From contig FR879709.1 in the NCBI GenBank assembly GCA_000435055.1, positions 53,533 to 92,536 on the forward strand: a stretch of 39,004 nucleotides of DNA, given 5' to 3'. The translations under genes were made by a program, and so were the position numbers. The notes under the pieces were generated by a model. That model saw only the letters and a program-made list of their open reading frames with translations. It searched no databases and was not told where the DNA came from. This stretch comes from Clostridium sp. CAG:138. GTDB taxonomy: Bacteria > Bacillota > Clostridia > Christensenellales > CAG-138. This document shows, piece after piece, positions 8,441-14,649 of this stretch; within the stretch, counting starts at the first letter, position 1; every line of letters begins with the position of its first letter.

Positions 8441-9745
8441 CTAAATTCTGCCTTTTCGCTCATGCGTCTGCCTGATTCTCGATTCAATGCCCATATCTGT
8501 CGGAACATAGTAAACATGTCCTTCAACTGAAGGCGGCATGTATTTTTGCTCCACTTCATGATTCGGGTAATCATGAGGATATTTATACCCTGCGCCGTGC
8601 CCAAGCTGTTTCGCGCCCTTGTATGACGTATCCCTGAGATGAATCGGAACAGGTTCGTCAATCGTCTTCTCCGCTTCGGCAAATGCACCGTCAACAGCAA
8701 GAACTATGGAATTGGATTTCGGACTTTCGCAAACAAAAACGATCGCCTGTGCAATGCTGAGCCTTGCCTCCGGCATTCCGATGAGTTCAAGTGACTGCGC
8801 CGCCGCAACAGCCTGCTGCATTGCGGTCGGGTTCGCCATGCCGACATCTTCGGAAGCATGCGCAATGATCCTGCGGCAGATAATCCGCGGGTCAAGTCCC
8901 GCATAGATAAGCCTTGCAAACCACGCAAGTGCGGCATTGCTGTCCCCGCCTCGGAGGGATTTGCAAAATGCGGAGAGCATATCATACAACTGCTGCTCAT
9001 CACATTTAATGACTTTTTGCTGAATTGATTCAGCCGCAATTTCAGCCGTGATATGTATCACTCCGTTTGCAGACGGTTCGGTTGTTCGCACCGCAAGCTC
9101 AAGCGCATTCAGTGCGCAGCGCACATCTCCGTTTGCAATGCGGGCAATATGCATCATTGCCGCTTCATCAACCGATGTTTTGTACATACCGAGCCCTTTT
9201 TCCGCGTTATTAAGAGCAGCCGTCATCGCTTGCATAACATCTTTTTCCGATAAAGGATAAAATTGGAACAGTCTGCATCGGCTGACTATTGCGCCCGTCA
9301 TGGAAATCATCGGGTTTTCGGTGGTTGAGCCGATGAATTTAATCGTGCCGCTTTCAAGCGCGGGCAGAACGGAGTCGGACTGTGCCTTGCTCCATCTGTG
9401 GCATTCATCCAAGAGCAGGAAAGTTTCCTTTCCGTAAAGGCGCAGATTATTTTCGGCCTCGGCAATGACCTCGCGAACCTCTTTAACTCCGGACGTCACG
9501 GCATTAAGCTTTACAAAGTTCGAACGCGTTGTGTTTGCGATTATTGAAGCAAGCGTTGTTTTTCCGCAGCCGGGCGGACCCCAAAATATGCTGCTTTGAA
9601 GTGCATCGATTTTTATGGCGCGCCGAAGAAGGCAGCCCTCGCCCACAATATGCCTTTGTCCTATGAATTCATCCAACGTTTGCGGGCGCATTCTGTCCGC
9701 AAGCGGAGCGGATTTTGAAACATTGTTTGAAAAAAGGTCCTGCAT
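8441..9745 (-). CDS. rarA: Replication-associated recombination protein A (AAA+ ATPase)
   Basis: RarA (MgsA, the WRNIP1/Mgs1 family) is a clamp-loader-like AAA+ ATPase that acts at stalled replication forks. The 434-residue protein begins with a segment ending LADRMRPQTLDEFIGQRHIVG, typical of the family. The Walker A motif GPPGCGKT is at residues 56-63, Walker B FLLLDE at 109-114, and the sensor 1 segment IGSTTENP follows. The C-terminal tetramerisation half contains HASEDVGMANP and ends with YKYPHDYPNH, both conserved. The Walker B region reads DECHRWSKAQSD instead of the usual DEIHRFNKAQQD, a mild divergence. The ATG at 9745 is preceded by GGAG only about 2 bases away, a poor spacing. The gene lies downstream of prs on the same strand, separated by a stable hairpin. 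Confidence 0.95.
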   Translation of the reverse strand: MQDLFSNNVSKSAPLADRMRPQTLDEFIGQRHIVGEGCLLRRAIKIDALQSSIFWGPPGCGKTTLASIIANTTRSNFVKLNAVTSGVKEVREVIAEAENNLRLYGKETFLLLDECHRWSKAQSDSVLPALESGTIKFIGSTTENPMISMTGAIVSRCRLFQFYPLSEKDVMQAMTAALNNAEKGLGMYKTSVDEAAMMHIARIANGDVRCALNALELAVRTTEPSANGVIHITAEIAAESIQQKVIKCDEQQLYDMLSAFCKSLRGGDSNAALAWFARLIYAGLDPRIICRRIIAHASEDVGMANPTAMQQAVAAAQSLELIGMPEARLSIAQAIVFVCESPKSNSIVLAVDGAFAEAEKTIDEPVPIHLRDTSYKGAKQLGHGAGYKYPHDYPNHEVEQKYMPPSVEGHVYYVPTDMGIESRIRQTHERKGRI

Positions 9746-9805
9746 AGCTCCGTTTGAATCCGTTTTCGAAATTGATTTATTCGCTTGATTTTACTGTAAT
9801 GCCAC

Positions 9806-9838
9806 GCAATCCGCCGCCGGTTGCCGGCGACGGACTGC
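9806..9838 (-). other. Stable intercistronic hairpin between prs and rarA
   Basis: GCAATCCGCCGCCGG (9806-9820) pairs with CCGGCGACGGACTGC (9824-9838) with only G-U wobbles, leaving a 3-base loop. The prs transcript would carry this 15-bp GC-rich stem about 30 bases after the stop codon. No T-run follows on the minus strand, so it is not a canonical intrinsic terminator; it could protect the prs mRNA from 3' decay or reduce read-through into rarA. Confidence 0.6.
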
Positions 9839-9869
9839 ATTCGAAAGAAAGTGCAATGAAGCACACGAT

Positions 9870-10877
9870 TTATTTATCGGTATCCTCAAAGCTCATTTCC
9901 ATAAGGCGTGCGGGCAAATGTTCGAACATGTATGCCATGGGTTCACGTTCGTGAATGGTGCGCACGGCTTCCGCAAACAGCGGCGCGGCGGAAACAACTT
10001 TGATTTTCTTTGAATTTTTAAGCACATCGGTGTTGTCAACGGTATCGGTTGTGACAAGCATCTTGATGGGGCTTTCTTCAATGCGCTTAACAGCGTCCTC
10101 CTTGACGATCGCATGGGAAAGGAACGCATAAATTTCTTTCGCGCCCTTGTCCATAAGGCCGTATGCAACCTTGCAGAGGGTGTTGCCGCTGATTGTGAAA
10201 TCATCAACAACCATGCAGGTTTTGCCTTTTACATCGCCGATAATCTCAAGTGCATTGGGGTTTTCGTCGTGGCCGATGCGAACCTTGTCGCCGATTGCAA
10301 CATTGCAGCCGAGAATGTTTGCGTATGCCCTTGCGCGCTTTGCCGAACCCGCATCGGGAGAAACGACAACGAGATTTTCATTAACAATGCCGAGGTGCCG
10401 CGCATATTCGCAGAGCAATGCACTTGCGTAAAGGTGATCGACGGGTTTCGAGAAGAAACCCTGAACCTGAGCCGCATGAAGGTCCATTGTAACGACCCTG
10501 TCGGCACCGCACATCTCGATGCAGTCCGCACAGACCCTTGCGCGGATGGAAACACGGGGTTCATCCTTTTTGTCGGCTTTTGCATAGCCGAAATAAGGAA
10601 TAATTGCGGTTATTGAGTTTGCACTTGCACGCTTGAACGCATCTATCCAAAAAATAAGCTCGGTGAACGCATTGTTCGGATCCTTGCCGATGGATTGAAC
10701 AATGTAAACATCCTTGTTGCGGATGGATTCATCGGCGCGGACGTAGATTCCGCCCTCGGAAAAAATATGGGTTGTGGATTTGCCGAGTTCAACGCCGAGA
10801 TAATCACACATTTTCTGTGCAAACGGCCTGCTTGCGGAGCCGGCAAAAACAGTTATGATACCGTTGGTTGAGTTCAT
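9870..10877 (-). CDS. prs: Ribose-phosphate pyrophosphokinase (PRPP synthase)
   Basis: PRPP synthase makes PRPP from ribose-5-phosphate and ATP for purine, pyrimidine, histidine and NAD synthesis. From the ATG at 10877 it has 335 residues. The ribose-5-phosphate/ATP region IIPYFGYAKADKKDEPR (92-108) and MDLHAAQVQGFF are close to the family. The PRPP loop reads CMVVDDFTISGNTL (about 221-234), whereas the common bacterial form is of the type VDDxIDTxGT; the catalytic region SPDAGSAKRARAYA likewise differs from SPDVGGxxRARA. It therefore belongs to a divergent branch and might be a second isozyme. The start is fixed by GAGGGGGAG 11 bases upstream and by the promoter at 10921-10949, which overlaps an earlier in-frame ATG and rules it out. 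Confidence 0.9.
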   Translation of the reverse strand: MNSTNGIITVFAGSASRPFAQKMCDYLGVELGKSTTHIFSEGGIYVRADESIRNKDVYIVQSIGKDPNNAFTELIFWIDAFKRASANSITAIIPYFGYAKADKKDEPRVSIRARVCADCIEMCGADRVVTMDLHAAQVQGFFSKPVDHLYASALLCEYARHLGIVNENLVVVSPDAGSAKRARAYANILGCNVAIGDKVRIGHDENPNALEIIGDVKGKTCMVVDDFTISGNTLCKVAYGLMDKGAKEIYAFLSHAIVKEDAVKRIEESPIKMLVTTDTVDNTDVLKNSKKIKVVSAAPLFAEAVRTIHEREPMAYMFEHLPARLMEMSFEDTDK

Positions 10878-10920
10878 AATTCTAAGAAGCTCCCCCTCAT
10901 CAAAATATTTTGCTATCGTA

Positions 10921-10949
10921 ATTATAGCAGACAAGCCCCGTGCATTCAA
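10921..10949 (-). promoter_or_regulatory. Sigma-A promoter of prs
   Basis: On the minus strand TTGAAT (10944-10949) and a perfect TATAAT (10921-10926) are 17 bases apart, with TGC before the -10. Transcription should start near 10914, about 37 bases before the ATG. Confidence 0.85.
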
Positions 10950-11017
10950 TGAGAGCAGCGAACAAAATGAAAGTATATTCGGGTAATATCGACTCGCTTT
11001 TTATTTTTTCGTGCCGC

Positions 11018-11057
11018 ACAAAAGAATGCCCCGGACGGTTATAAGCCGTCCGGGGCA
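11018..11057 (-). terminator. Intrinsic terminator of the lipoprotein operon
   Basis: TGCCCCGGACGG (11027-11038) pairs perfectly with CCGTCCGGGGCA (11046-11057) across a 7-base loop. On the minus strand the stem is followed by TTCTTTTG. It lies 25 bases after the stop codon of the last lipoprotein gene and separates this operon from prs. Confidence 0.88.
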
Positions 11058-11082
11058 GGGTTCATGTGTTCGGCTGAACGAT

Positions 11083-11721
11083 TCAGTTTTGACTTTTTCC
11101 ACCGCTTCCGCCGAACATCTCCTCATCGATTGTGAAGCCGGGTTCGCCCTCGGCAACACTTCTGACAGCAGCATAATATGCGTCCGAAACGATAAGATAC
11201 TGTGTGTGTTCACTGTTCAAGAAGTATATTTTAAATTCGATTCCGCTTCCGCCCTCATAGTCGGGGGCACCGGTGATTGCATTAAGCTTCTTAGCCACGT
11301 TCTGATACCATTCCTCCGAAGAACGGTATTCGGGCAGATTTGCAAACACCTCATGCACCTGTTCAAGTGTGAGCATAGGCACATCCTCCGGAAGATCCCC
11401 AATGATTTGCAGTATCTGCTTTGTGTAGTTCCTCTCAGACCCAATGCCTTGAAAACTCAGCTCAATGTTTTTAAGCTTCTGCTTCTGCTCATCGTCGGCA
11501 CGAGCCATACAGTATTCATACAGCGAGCCATATGCCTTTGACCAGACCTTCGAGCTTTTCCAAACATCCAAATCACTGTAATCCGGAGCTTCCGTCGGAA
11601 GCTGAGCCTGTTCTGTCGGAGCGGCCGTACTCGGATTTTTGCCCGAAGTGCCGGTGCAGCCCAAGACAAACACAACAGCACATACAAGCGCGATTATGAG
11701 GGTAAGAGTTTTCCTGTTCAT
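11083..11721 (-). CDS. Paralogous lipoprotein 1 of an unrecognised family
   Basis: This 212-residue protein is the third gene of a three-gene lipoprotein operon. It has a typical lipoprotein signal peptide (MNRKTLTLIIALVCAVVFVLGC, Cys22), a Ser/Thr/Pro-rich linker and a globular domain. The domain shares with its two neighbours a helical DEQ-K-Q-K-L-K-N-I-E segment, a LPEDVPMLTLEQ segment and a signature AITGAPDYEGGSGI followed by YFLNSEHTQYLIV. I do not recognise the family and assign no function. AAGGAGG precedes the ATG; the gap to the upstream paralogue is 29 bases, so they are co-transcribed. A strong terminator follows. Its C-terminal tail (EEMFGGSGGKSQN) is not shared with the others. 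Confidence 0.85.
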   Translation of the reverse strand: MNRKTLTLIIALVCAVVFVLGCTGTSGKNPSTAAPTEQAQLPTEAPDYSDLDVWKSSKVWSKAYGSLYEYCMARADDEQKQKLKNIELSFQGIGSERNYTKQILQIIGDLPEDVPMLTLEQVHEVFANLPEYRSSEEWYQNVAKKLNAITGAPDYEGGSGIEFKIYFLNSEHTQYLIVSDAYYAAVRSVAEGEPGFTIDEEMFGGSGGKSQN

Positions 11722-11750
11722 GCCGTTGTCCTCCTTTTCGTTAAGAATGC

Positions 11751-12419
11751 TTATTCAACAAAGTCTATATAGCCGGCGTAAGGGATAATACTCGGGTTAA
11801 AAACCCCGATCGAACCGCAAACGATGATTATCCCCTCGGTAAATTCCGGATTGCAGGAATAGACGGTAATGTAATCTCCGCATCCGCCATCGTAATCGGG
11901 AGCTCCGGCGATCTCGTTATAACGCCTTATCAACTCCATTTCAAGTTCCCTCGAGCCGAGACCGTAGCCCTCCGCCCGAACCTCAAAGTAAATGCTTCTT
12001 GCCTGTTCAACCGTCAGTCTCGGAGTGTCCGACGGGAGCGCTCCCATTATCGTCTCAATCTGCCTGATATAACCCTCTCTAAGCAGCTCTGACGTAGCCC
12101 CTTTATAACCCATTTCAAAGCTTTCGAGCTGCCGCCTCTGCTCATCGGAAGCATGCGCACAGCAGTACTTGTAAAGTGACGTTTCGTCACCGTAGCTCCT
12201 GTTCCTGATGGTGTTAATCACTTCATCGTTTACGGCATCAACCTTTTCGGAATCGTCCTGTTCCTGCTCGTTCACAGCATCAACCCTTTCGGAAGCGTCC
12301 TGTTCCTGCTCGGAAACTTTGCTTCTGTCCGAAGTGACTGCATGAGCAACAATGCAGCCGAGAGCGAGCGCAACCGCACATGCAAGTGCGATGATGATGG
12401 TAAGAGTTTTCTTTTTCAT
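11751..12419 (-). CDS. Paralogous lipoprotein 2 of an unrecognised family
   Basis: This 222-residue protein is the second gene of the lipoprotein operon. The signal peptide MKKKTLTIIIALACAVALAL ends at a lipobox Cys (residue 22), followed by a linker with an internal duplication (EQEQD-x-SE-x-VDAVN, twice) caused by a 42-bp tandem repeat in the DNA. The globular domain has the shared features SDEQRRQLESFE, LPSDTPRLTVEQAR and EIAGAPDYDGGCGDYITVY, but is the most diverged of the three: the NSEHT motif is replaced by NPEFT. The frame is open upstream, but AAGGAGG before the ATG at 12419 and the signal peptide fix the start. Function unknown. Confidence 0.85.
   Translation of the reverse strand: MKKKTLTIIIALACAVALALGCIVAHAVTSDRSKVSEQEQDASERVDAVNEQEQDDSEKVDAVNDEVINTIRNRSYGDETSLYKYCCAHASDEQRRQLESFEMGYKGATSELLREGYIRQIETIMGALPSDTPRLTVEQARSIYFEVRAEGYGLGSRELEMELIRRYNEIAGAPDYDGGCGDYITVYSCNPEFTEGIIIVCGSIGVFNPSIIPYAGYIDFVE
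12229..12312 (-). repeat. 42-bp tandem duplication inside lipoprotein 2
   Basis: Two adjacent 42-base copies (12229-12270 and 12271-12312) differ at only a few positions. The unit is 14 codons long, so the frame is kept; it encodes the repeated EQEQDxSExVDAVN linker between the lipid anchor and the folded domain. Confidence 0.85.
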
Positions 12420-12459
12420 AATAAATTCCTCCTTGAATCCGGTAGAAATGATTCTTTTT

Positions 12460-12493
12460 GTTCTCGCAACGGCAGAATTGCCGTTGCGAGAAC
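12460..12493 (-). other. Perfect 15-bp hairpin between lipoprotein genes 3 and 2
   Basis: GTTCTCGCAACGGCA (12460-12474) and TGCCGTTGCGAGAAC (12479-12493) are perfect reverse complements with a 4-base loop. In the transcript the stem lies about 30 bases after the stop codon of lipoprotein 3 and about 40 bases before the start of lipoprotein 2. On the minus strand it is followed by A residues and not T residues, so it is not an intrinsic terminator in that direction. It may stabilise the upstream mRNA segment or set the ratio of the two proteins. Confidence 0.8.
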
Positions 12494-12522
12494 AGGTTTC
12501 AGTCAGCCGTTTTAACGCAATG

Positions 12523-13218
12523 CTATGCAATCGGTTCAGTTATGTATTCCACGACTGTGTGCGTTGCAGCATCAAACACCGCTGCGAAGCCTATCGTTAC
12601 TTGCAGATACCGTGTGTGTTCACTGTTCAAATAGTATACTGTGAATCCGATTCCGCTTCCGCCTTCATAGTCCGGGGCGCCGGTAACTGCGCAAAGTCTT
12701 CTGTCAAGTTCACTGCGCCATTCCCACCAATCTTCAATTCCCATGTCGTTAACTTCGGCGCAGATTGCGCGTGCCTGTTCAACAGTGAGAATCGGAGTAT
12801 CCGAGGGCAGCCTCCCCATAATTTGCAAGATCTTTTTCTTGTAATCATAATTGAATCCACCGAATTCACATTCGATGTTTTCAATCATCCGCTTTTGCTC
12901 GTCATTTGCTTCTGCATAGAGCTTGCCGTAAACAGCCGAAGTGTCACTCTCAACAGCTTCCGAATTTTCGAATTCGGAAGTATCCTGCGAATCCCATGCC
13001 CAAGGAATCTGATAACAGGAATTCGGATCGTTCTCGTCAGTCCAGTAGTAGTAATACTCGGACGCATCCCGGTTCTGTTCAAAAGGATCAACATCGTTCA
13101 AAGCAACATCGGCTGCATTCCTTCCGCTGAGCGTCAGTGCCTGCACTGCAAAGCAGCCCAAAGCAAGCACAACTGCACATGCAAGTGCGATGATGATGGT
13201 AAGAGTTTTCTTTTTCAT
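12523..13218 (-). CDS. Paralogous lipoprotein 3 of an unrecognised family
   Basis: This is the first gene of the three-gene operon; the product has 231 residues. The signal peptide MKKKTLTIIIALACAVVLAL ends with a lipobox Cys (residue 22), then comes a long acidic linker rich in Asp, Glu, Tyr and Ser. The domain carries NDEQKRMIENIECEFGG, LPSDTPILTVEQARAI and AVTGAPDYEGGSGIGF followed by YYLNSEHTRYLQV, close to lipoprotein 1. The open frame runs back to 13464, but GGAGG just before the ATG at 13218 and the signal peptide fix the start. The promoter at 13455-13483 leaves an unusually long leader of about 230 bases. Function unknown. Confidence 0.85.
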   Translation of the reverse strand: MKKKTLTIIIALACAVVLALGCFAVQALTLSGRNAADVALNDVDPFEQNRDASEYYYYWTDENDPNSCYQIPWAWDSQDTSEFENSEAVESDTSAVYGKLYAEANDEQKRMIENIECEFGGFNYDYKKKILQIMGRLPSDTPILTVEQARAICAEVNDMGIEDWWEWRSELDRRLCAVTGAPDYEGGSGIGFTVYYLNSEHTRYLQVTIGFAAVFDAATHTVVEYITEPIA

Positions 13219-13454
13219 AATTAAACCTCCATAGCAATGGTATGGTGATAGCTTGCCCGATTGCTGTCGATTGAACCGTTCCCGGTCGAAATGAGTTTTG
13301 CAAGCCAAAACATTTATCGGGCGGAGATCGGAAACGGGGAAGTCTTTGTTGTCAGCACAGCCGGAATGCACAAAGACCCGAGGAACTGCGGTTTGGAGCT
13401 TTTGAAAATCGGATCGATCGCCCTCGTTTCGGCTCTCTTCCGCTCTTCGAGTCA

Positions 13455-13483
13455 AGCATACCATATATTACCGGCTAATGCAA
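13455..13483 (-). promoter_or_regulatory. Promoter of the lipoprotein operon
   Basis: On the minus strand TTGCAT (13478-13483) and TATGCT (13455-13460) are 17 bases apart, with TGG before the -10 (extended -10). The predicted start near 13448 gives a leader of about 230 bases. Confidence 0.65.
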
Positions 13484-13580
13484 GTGTTTTTTTTATTTTT
13501 TTCTAAAAATTTTAACATTAATAATTTTCTCCCGAAATTCAAGCTGTTTACGCGGCATGTTACGGATTTGCAGCCGTTGC

Positions 13581-13611
13581 GAAAAAAACATCAATTAATA
13601 TTTTTAATTGA
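13581..13611 (-). terminator. Intrinsic terminator after yunB
   Basis: TCAATTAA (13591-13598) and TTAATTGA (13604-13611) form an 8-bp stem with a 5-base loop. On the minus strand it is followed by TG and then a run of T (13582-13588). The stem is AT-rich, but the T-run is long. Confidence 0.75.
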
Positions 13612-13673
13612 CGGATTTTTTGCGCAGCATTGGTATATGTCTGATATTTTATCGCAAAAGTTCCCGTCAATAC

Positions 13674-14456
13674 TTACTCTGTATCGCCCGTTGACGGCAA
13701 AAGGTTCAATGCGTCATCAACCGATTCAACGTTTGTGTATGCCTGCGGAACATCGCCCACAATAACTGTTTCGCAAAGCGCGGCGGTATGGGACACGGCG
13801 ATATGTTTTTCAAAAGAGGCAAGTATTATCCGAATGTTTGCAGTCAGTTTTAGATATGCCGAATATCTTGTTTGGTTGATTCCGGCAGGAGAAAATGCAG
13901 CGGAAAGTCCGGAATCGATTCTTCCCGCAGGAGAAATCCCGACGCTTATACGAGGGCCTTTTTCGGTAAACAATGAAATTCCGCTTGCCGTCCCGAGTGA
14001 TACGCCGACAGAAGCATTTGAAAGCTCCCGAAGCCGAATTTGGGCGCAATCGGTTATTTGCGCCGCAAGCAGATTAATTTTCACGGCGTCAATAAAAAGA
14101 ATGTCCGCACCGCTCTCGTTTCGCTGCACTTTTGCAAGTTCGGAAGGATCATGTTTCTCCGAATAGGCTCCCATGACTTCCAATACCGCAGAGTTCAGCA
14201 GTTCCGCCGCAAGCCGGGCTGCCTTTTCCTCTGCAAGAGCGCGCAGGGGCACGGAAAACGCCGAGTCAAACAGGATTGCGAACGCAATAAACAGCGCAGC
14301 CGCAGCACAGATTATACCCCGCAGGCCAAAATGCAGATTCGGTTTTTGTATCCTGCGGATATTGGCTGATTTTGTGCCGTGTGCTCTTCGGAAGCGGCGT
14401 TTCCCGTTTCTTTTCCTTACAACAGCATTGCTTTCGCCCCCCGTGCAGTCCGACAT
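13674..14456 (-). CDS. yunB: Sporulation protein YunB
   Basis: YunB is a membrane-anchored protein of endospore formers, made in the mother cell under sigma-E in Bacillus subtilis; its exact role is not known. The 260-residue product has a basic cytoplasmic tail, one transmembrane segment at about 48-66 and an external domain. The family pattern is clear: AKVQRNESGADILFIDAVKI, then IPLGT-like SLGTASGISLF, GPRISVGISPAG, FSPAGINQTRYSAYL (a family hallmark) and ETVIVGDVPQAY near the end. GGAGGG lies before the ATG. The gene is divergent from the class A PBP gene and ends at a strong terminator. I could not settle a sigma-E promoter by eye. Its presence is the best evidence in the window that the host forms spores. 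Confidence 0.9.
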   Translation of the reverse strand: MSDCTGGESNAVVRKRNGKRRFRRAHGTKSANIRRIQKPNLHFGLRGIICAAAALFIAFAILFDSAFSVPLRALAEEKAARLAAELLNSAVLEVMGAYSEKHDPSELAKVQRNESGADILFIDAVKINLLAAQITDCAQIRLRELSNASVGVSLGTASGISLFTEKGPRISVGISPAGRIDSGLSAAFSPAGINQTRYSAYLKLTANIRIILASFEKHIAVSHTAALCETVIVGDVPQAYTNVESVDDALNLLPSTGDTE

Positions 14457-14536
14457 TGCATTCCCTCCTTTTTATCGTTTTCTTTTTAAAATATTCCGCA
14501 CACGGCATGAGTGTTACCCGCAATGCGGGAGCAAAC

Positions 14537-14575
14537 GCGGATAATTGCGGATATTTGCGGCAAAACTGCAAATAT
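14537..14575 (+). promoter_or_regulatory. Direct and inverted repeats upstream of the PBP1A promoter
   Basis: GCGG recurs exactly every 10 bases (14537, 14547 and 14557), twice followed by the related ATAATT and ATATTT. The third unit overlaps an inverted repeat, ATATTTGC (14551-14558) and GCAAATAT (14568-14575), that ends 12 bases before the -35 element. This helical phasing suggests an operator, but the regulator is unknown. Confidence 0.4.
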
Positions 14576-14587
14576 TTGATGTTCGGT

Positions 14588-14616
14588 TTGCCAAGCGGTG
14601 CACACTGTGGTATAAT
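14588..14616 (+). promoter_or_regulatory. Sigma-A promoter of the PBP1A gene
   Basis: TTGCCA (14588-14593) and a perfect TATAAT (14611-14616) are 17 bases apart, with TGG before the -10. Transcription should start near 14623, about 27 bases before the ATG at 14650. This rules out the earlier in-frame start at 14545. Confidence 0.85.
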
Positions 14617-14649
14617 TTGAATGGGAAAATATGCGAAAGGTATTTTGAG

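Larger units (their letters stand above)
13219..13673. other. 455-base gene-free region: long operon leader and yunB terminator
   Basis: I see no gene here. From the right, it holds the yunB terminator (13581-13611), an AT-rich spacer, the lipoprotein-operon promoter (13455-13483) and then about 230 bases of transcribed leader. The leader is open in the frame of lipoprotein 3 but reads as low-quality protein. Close to its end CCATA and TATGG, separated by 7 bases, can pair right beside the ribosome binding site GGAGG. Confidence 0.6.

Noticed and set aside
10878..10949. A longer prs starting at the ATG at 10949
   Set aside because: The promoter (-35 at 10944-10949, -10 at 10921-10926) covers this ATG, and a good ribosome binding site precedes the ATG at 10877.
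11083..13218. The lipoprotein triplet as solute-binding proteins of an ABC transporter
   Set aside because: The mature proteins are too small (about 190-210 residues), lack binding-protein motifs and have no permease or ATPase genes beside them.
13219..13464. An N-terminal extension of lipoprotein 3 back to 13464
   Set aside because: It begins upstream of or within the promoter, its translation shows no conserved features, and a strong ribosome binding site and signal peptide mark the ATG at 13218.
14457..14500. A sigma-E promoter for yunB (GAATATT and GATAAAAA)
   Set aside because: The -35-like GAATATT fits, but the -10 matches poorly and the implied start would fall within the ribosome binding site. 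I could not defend it.
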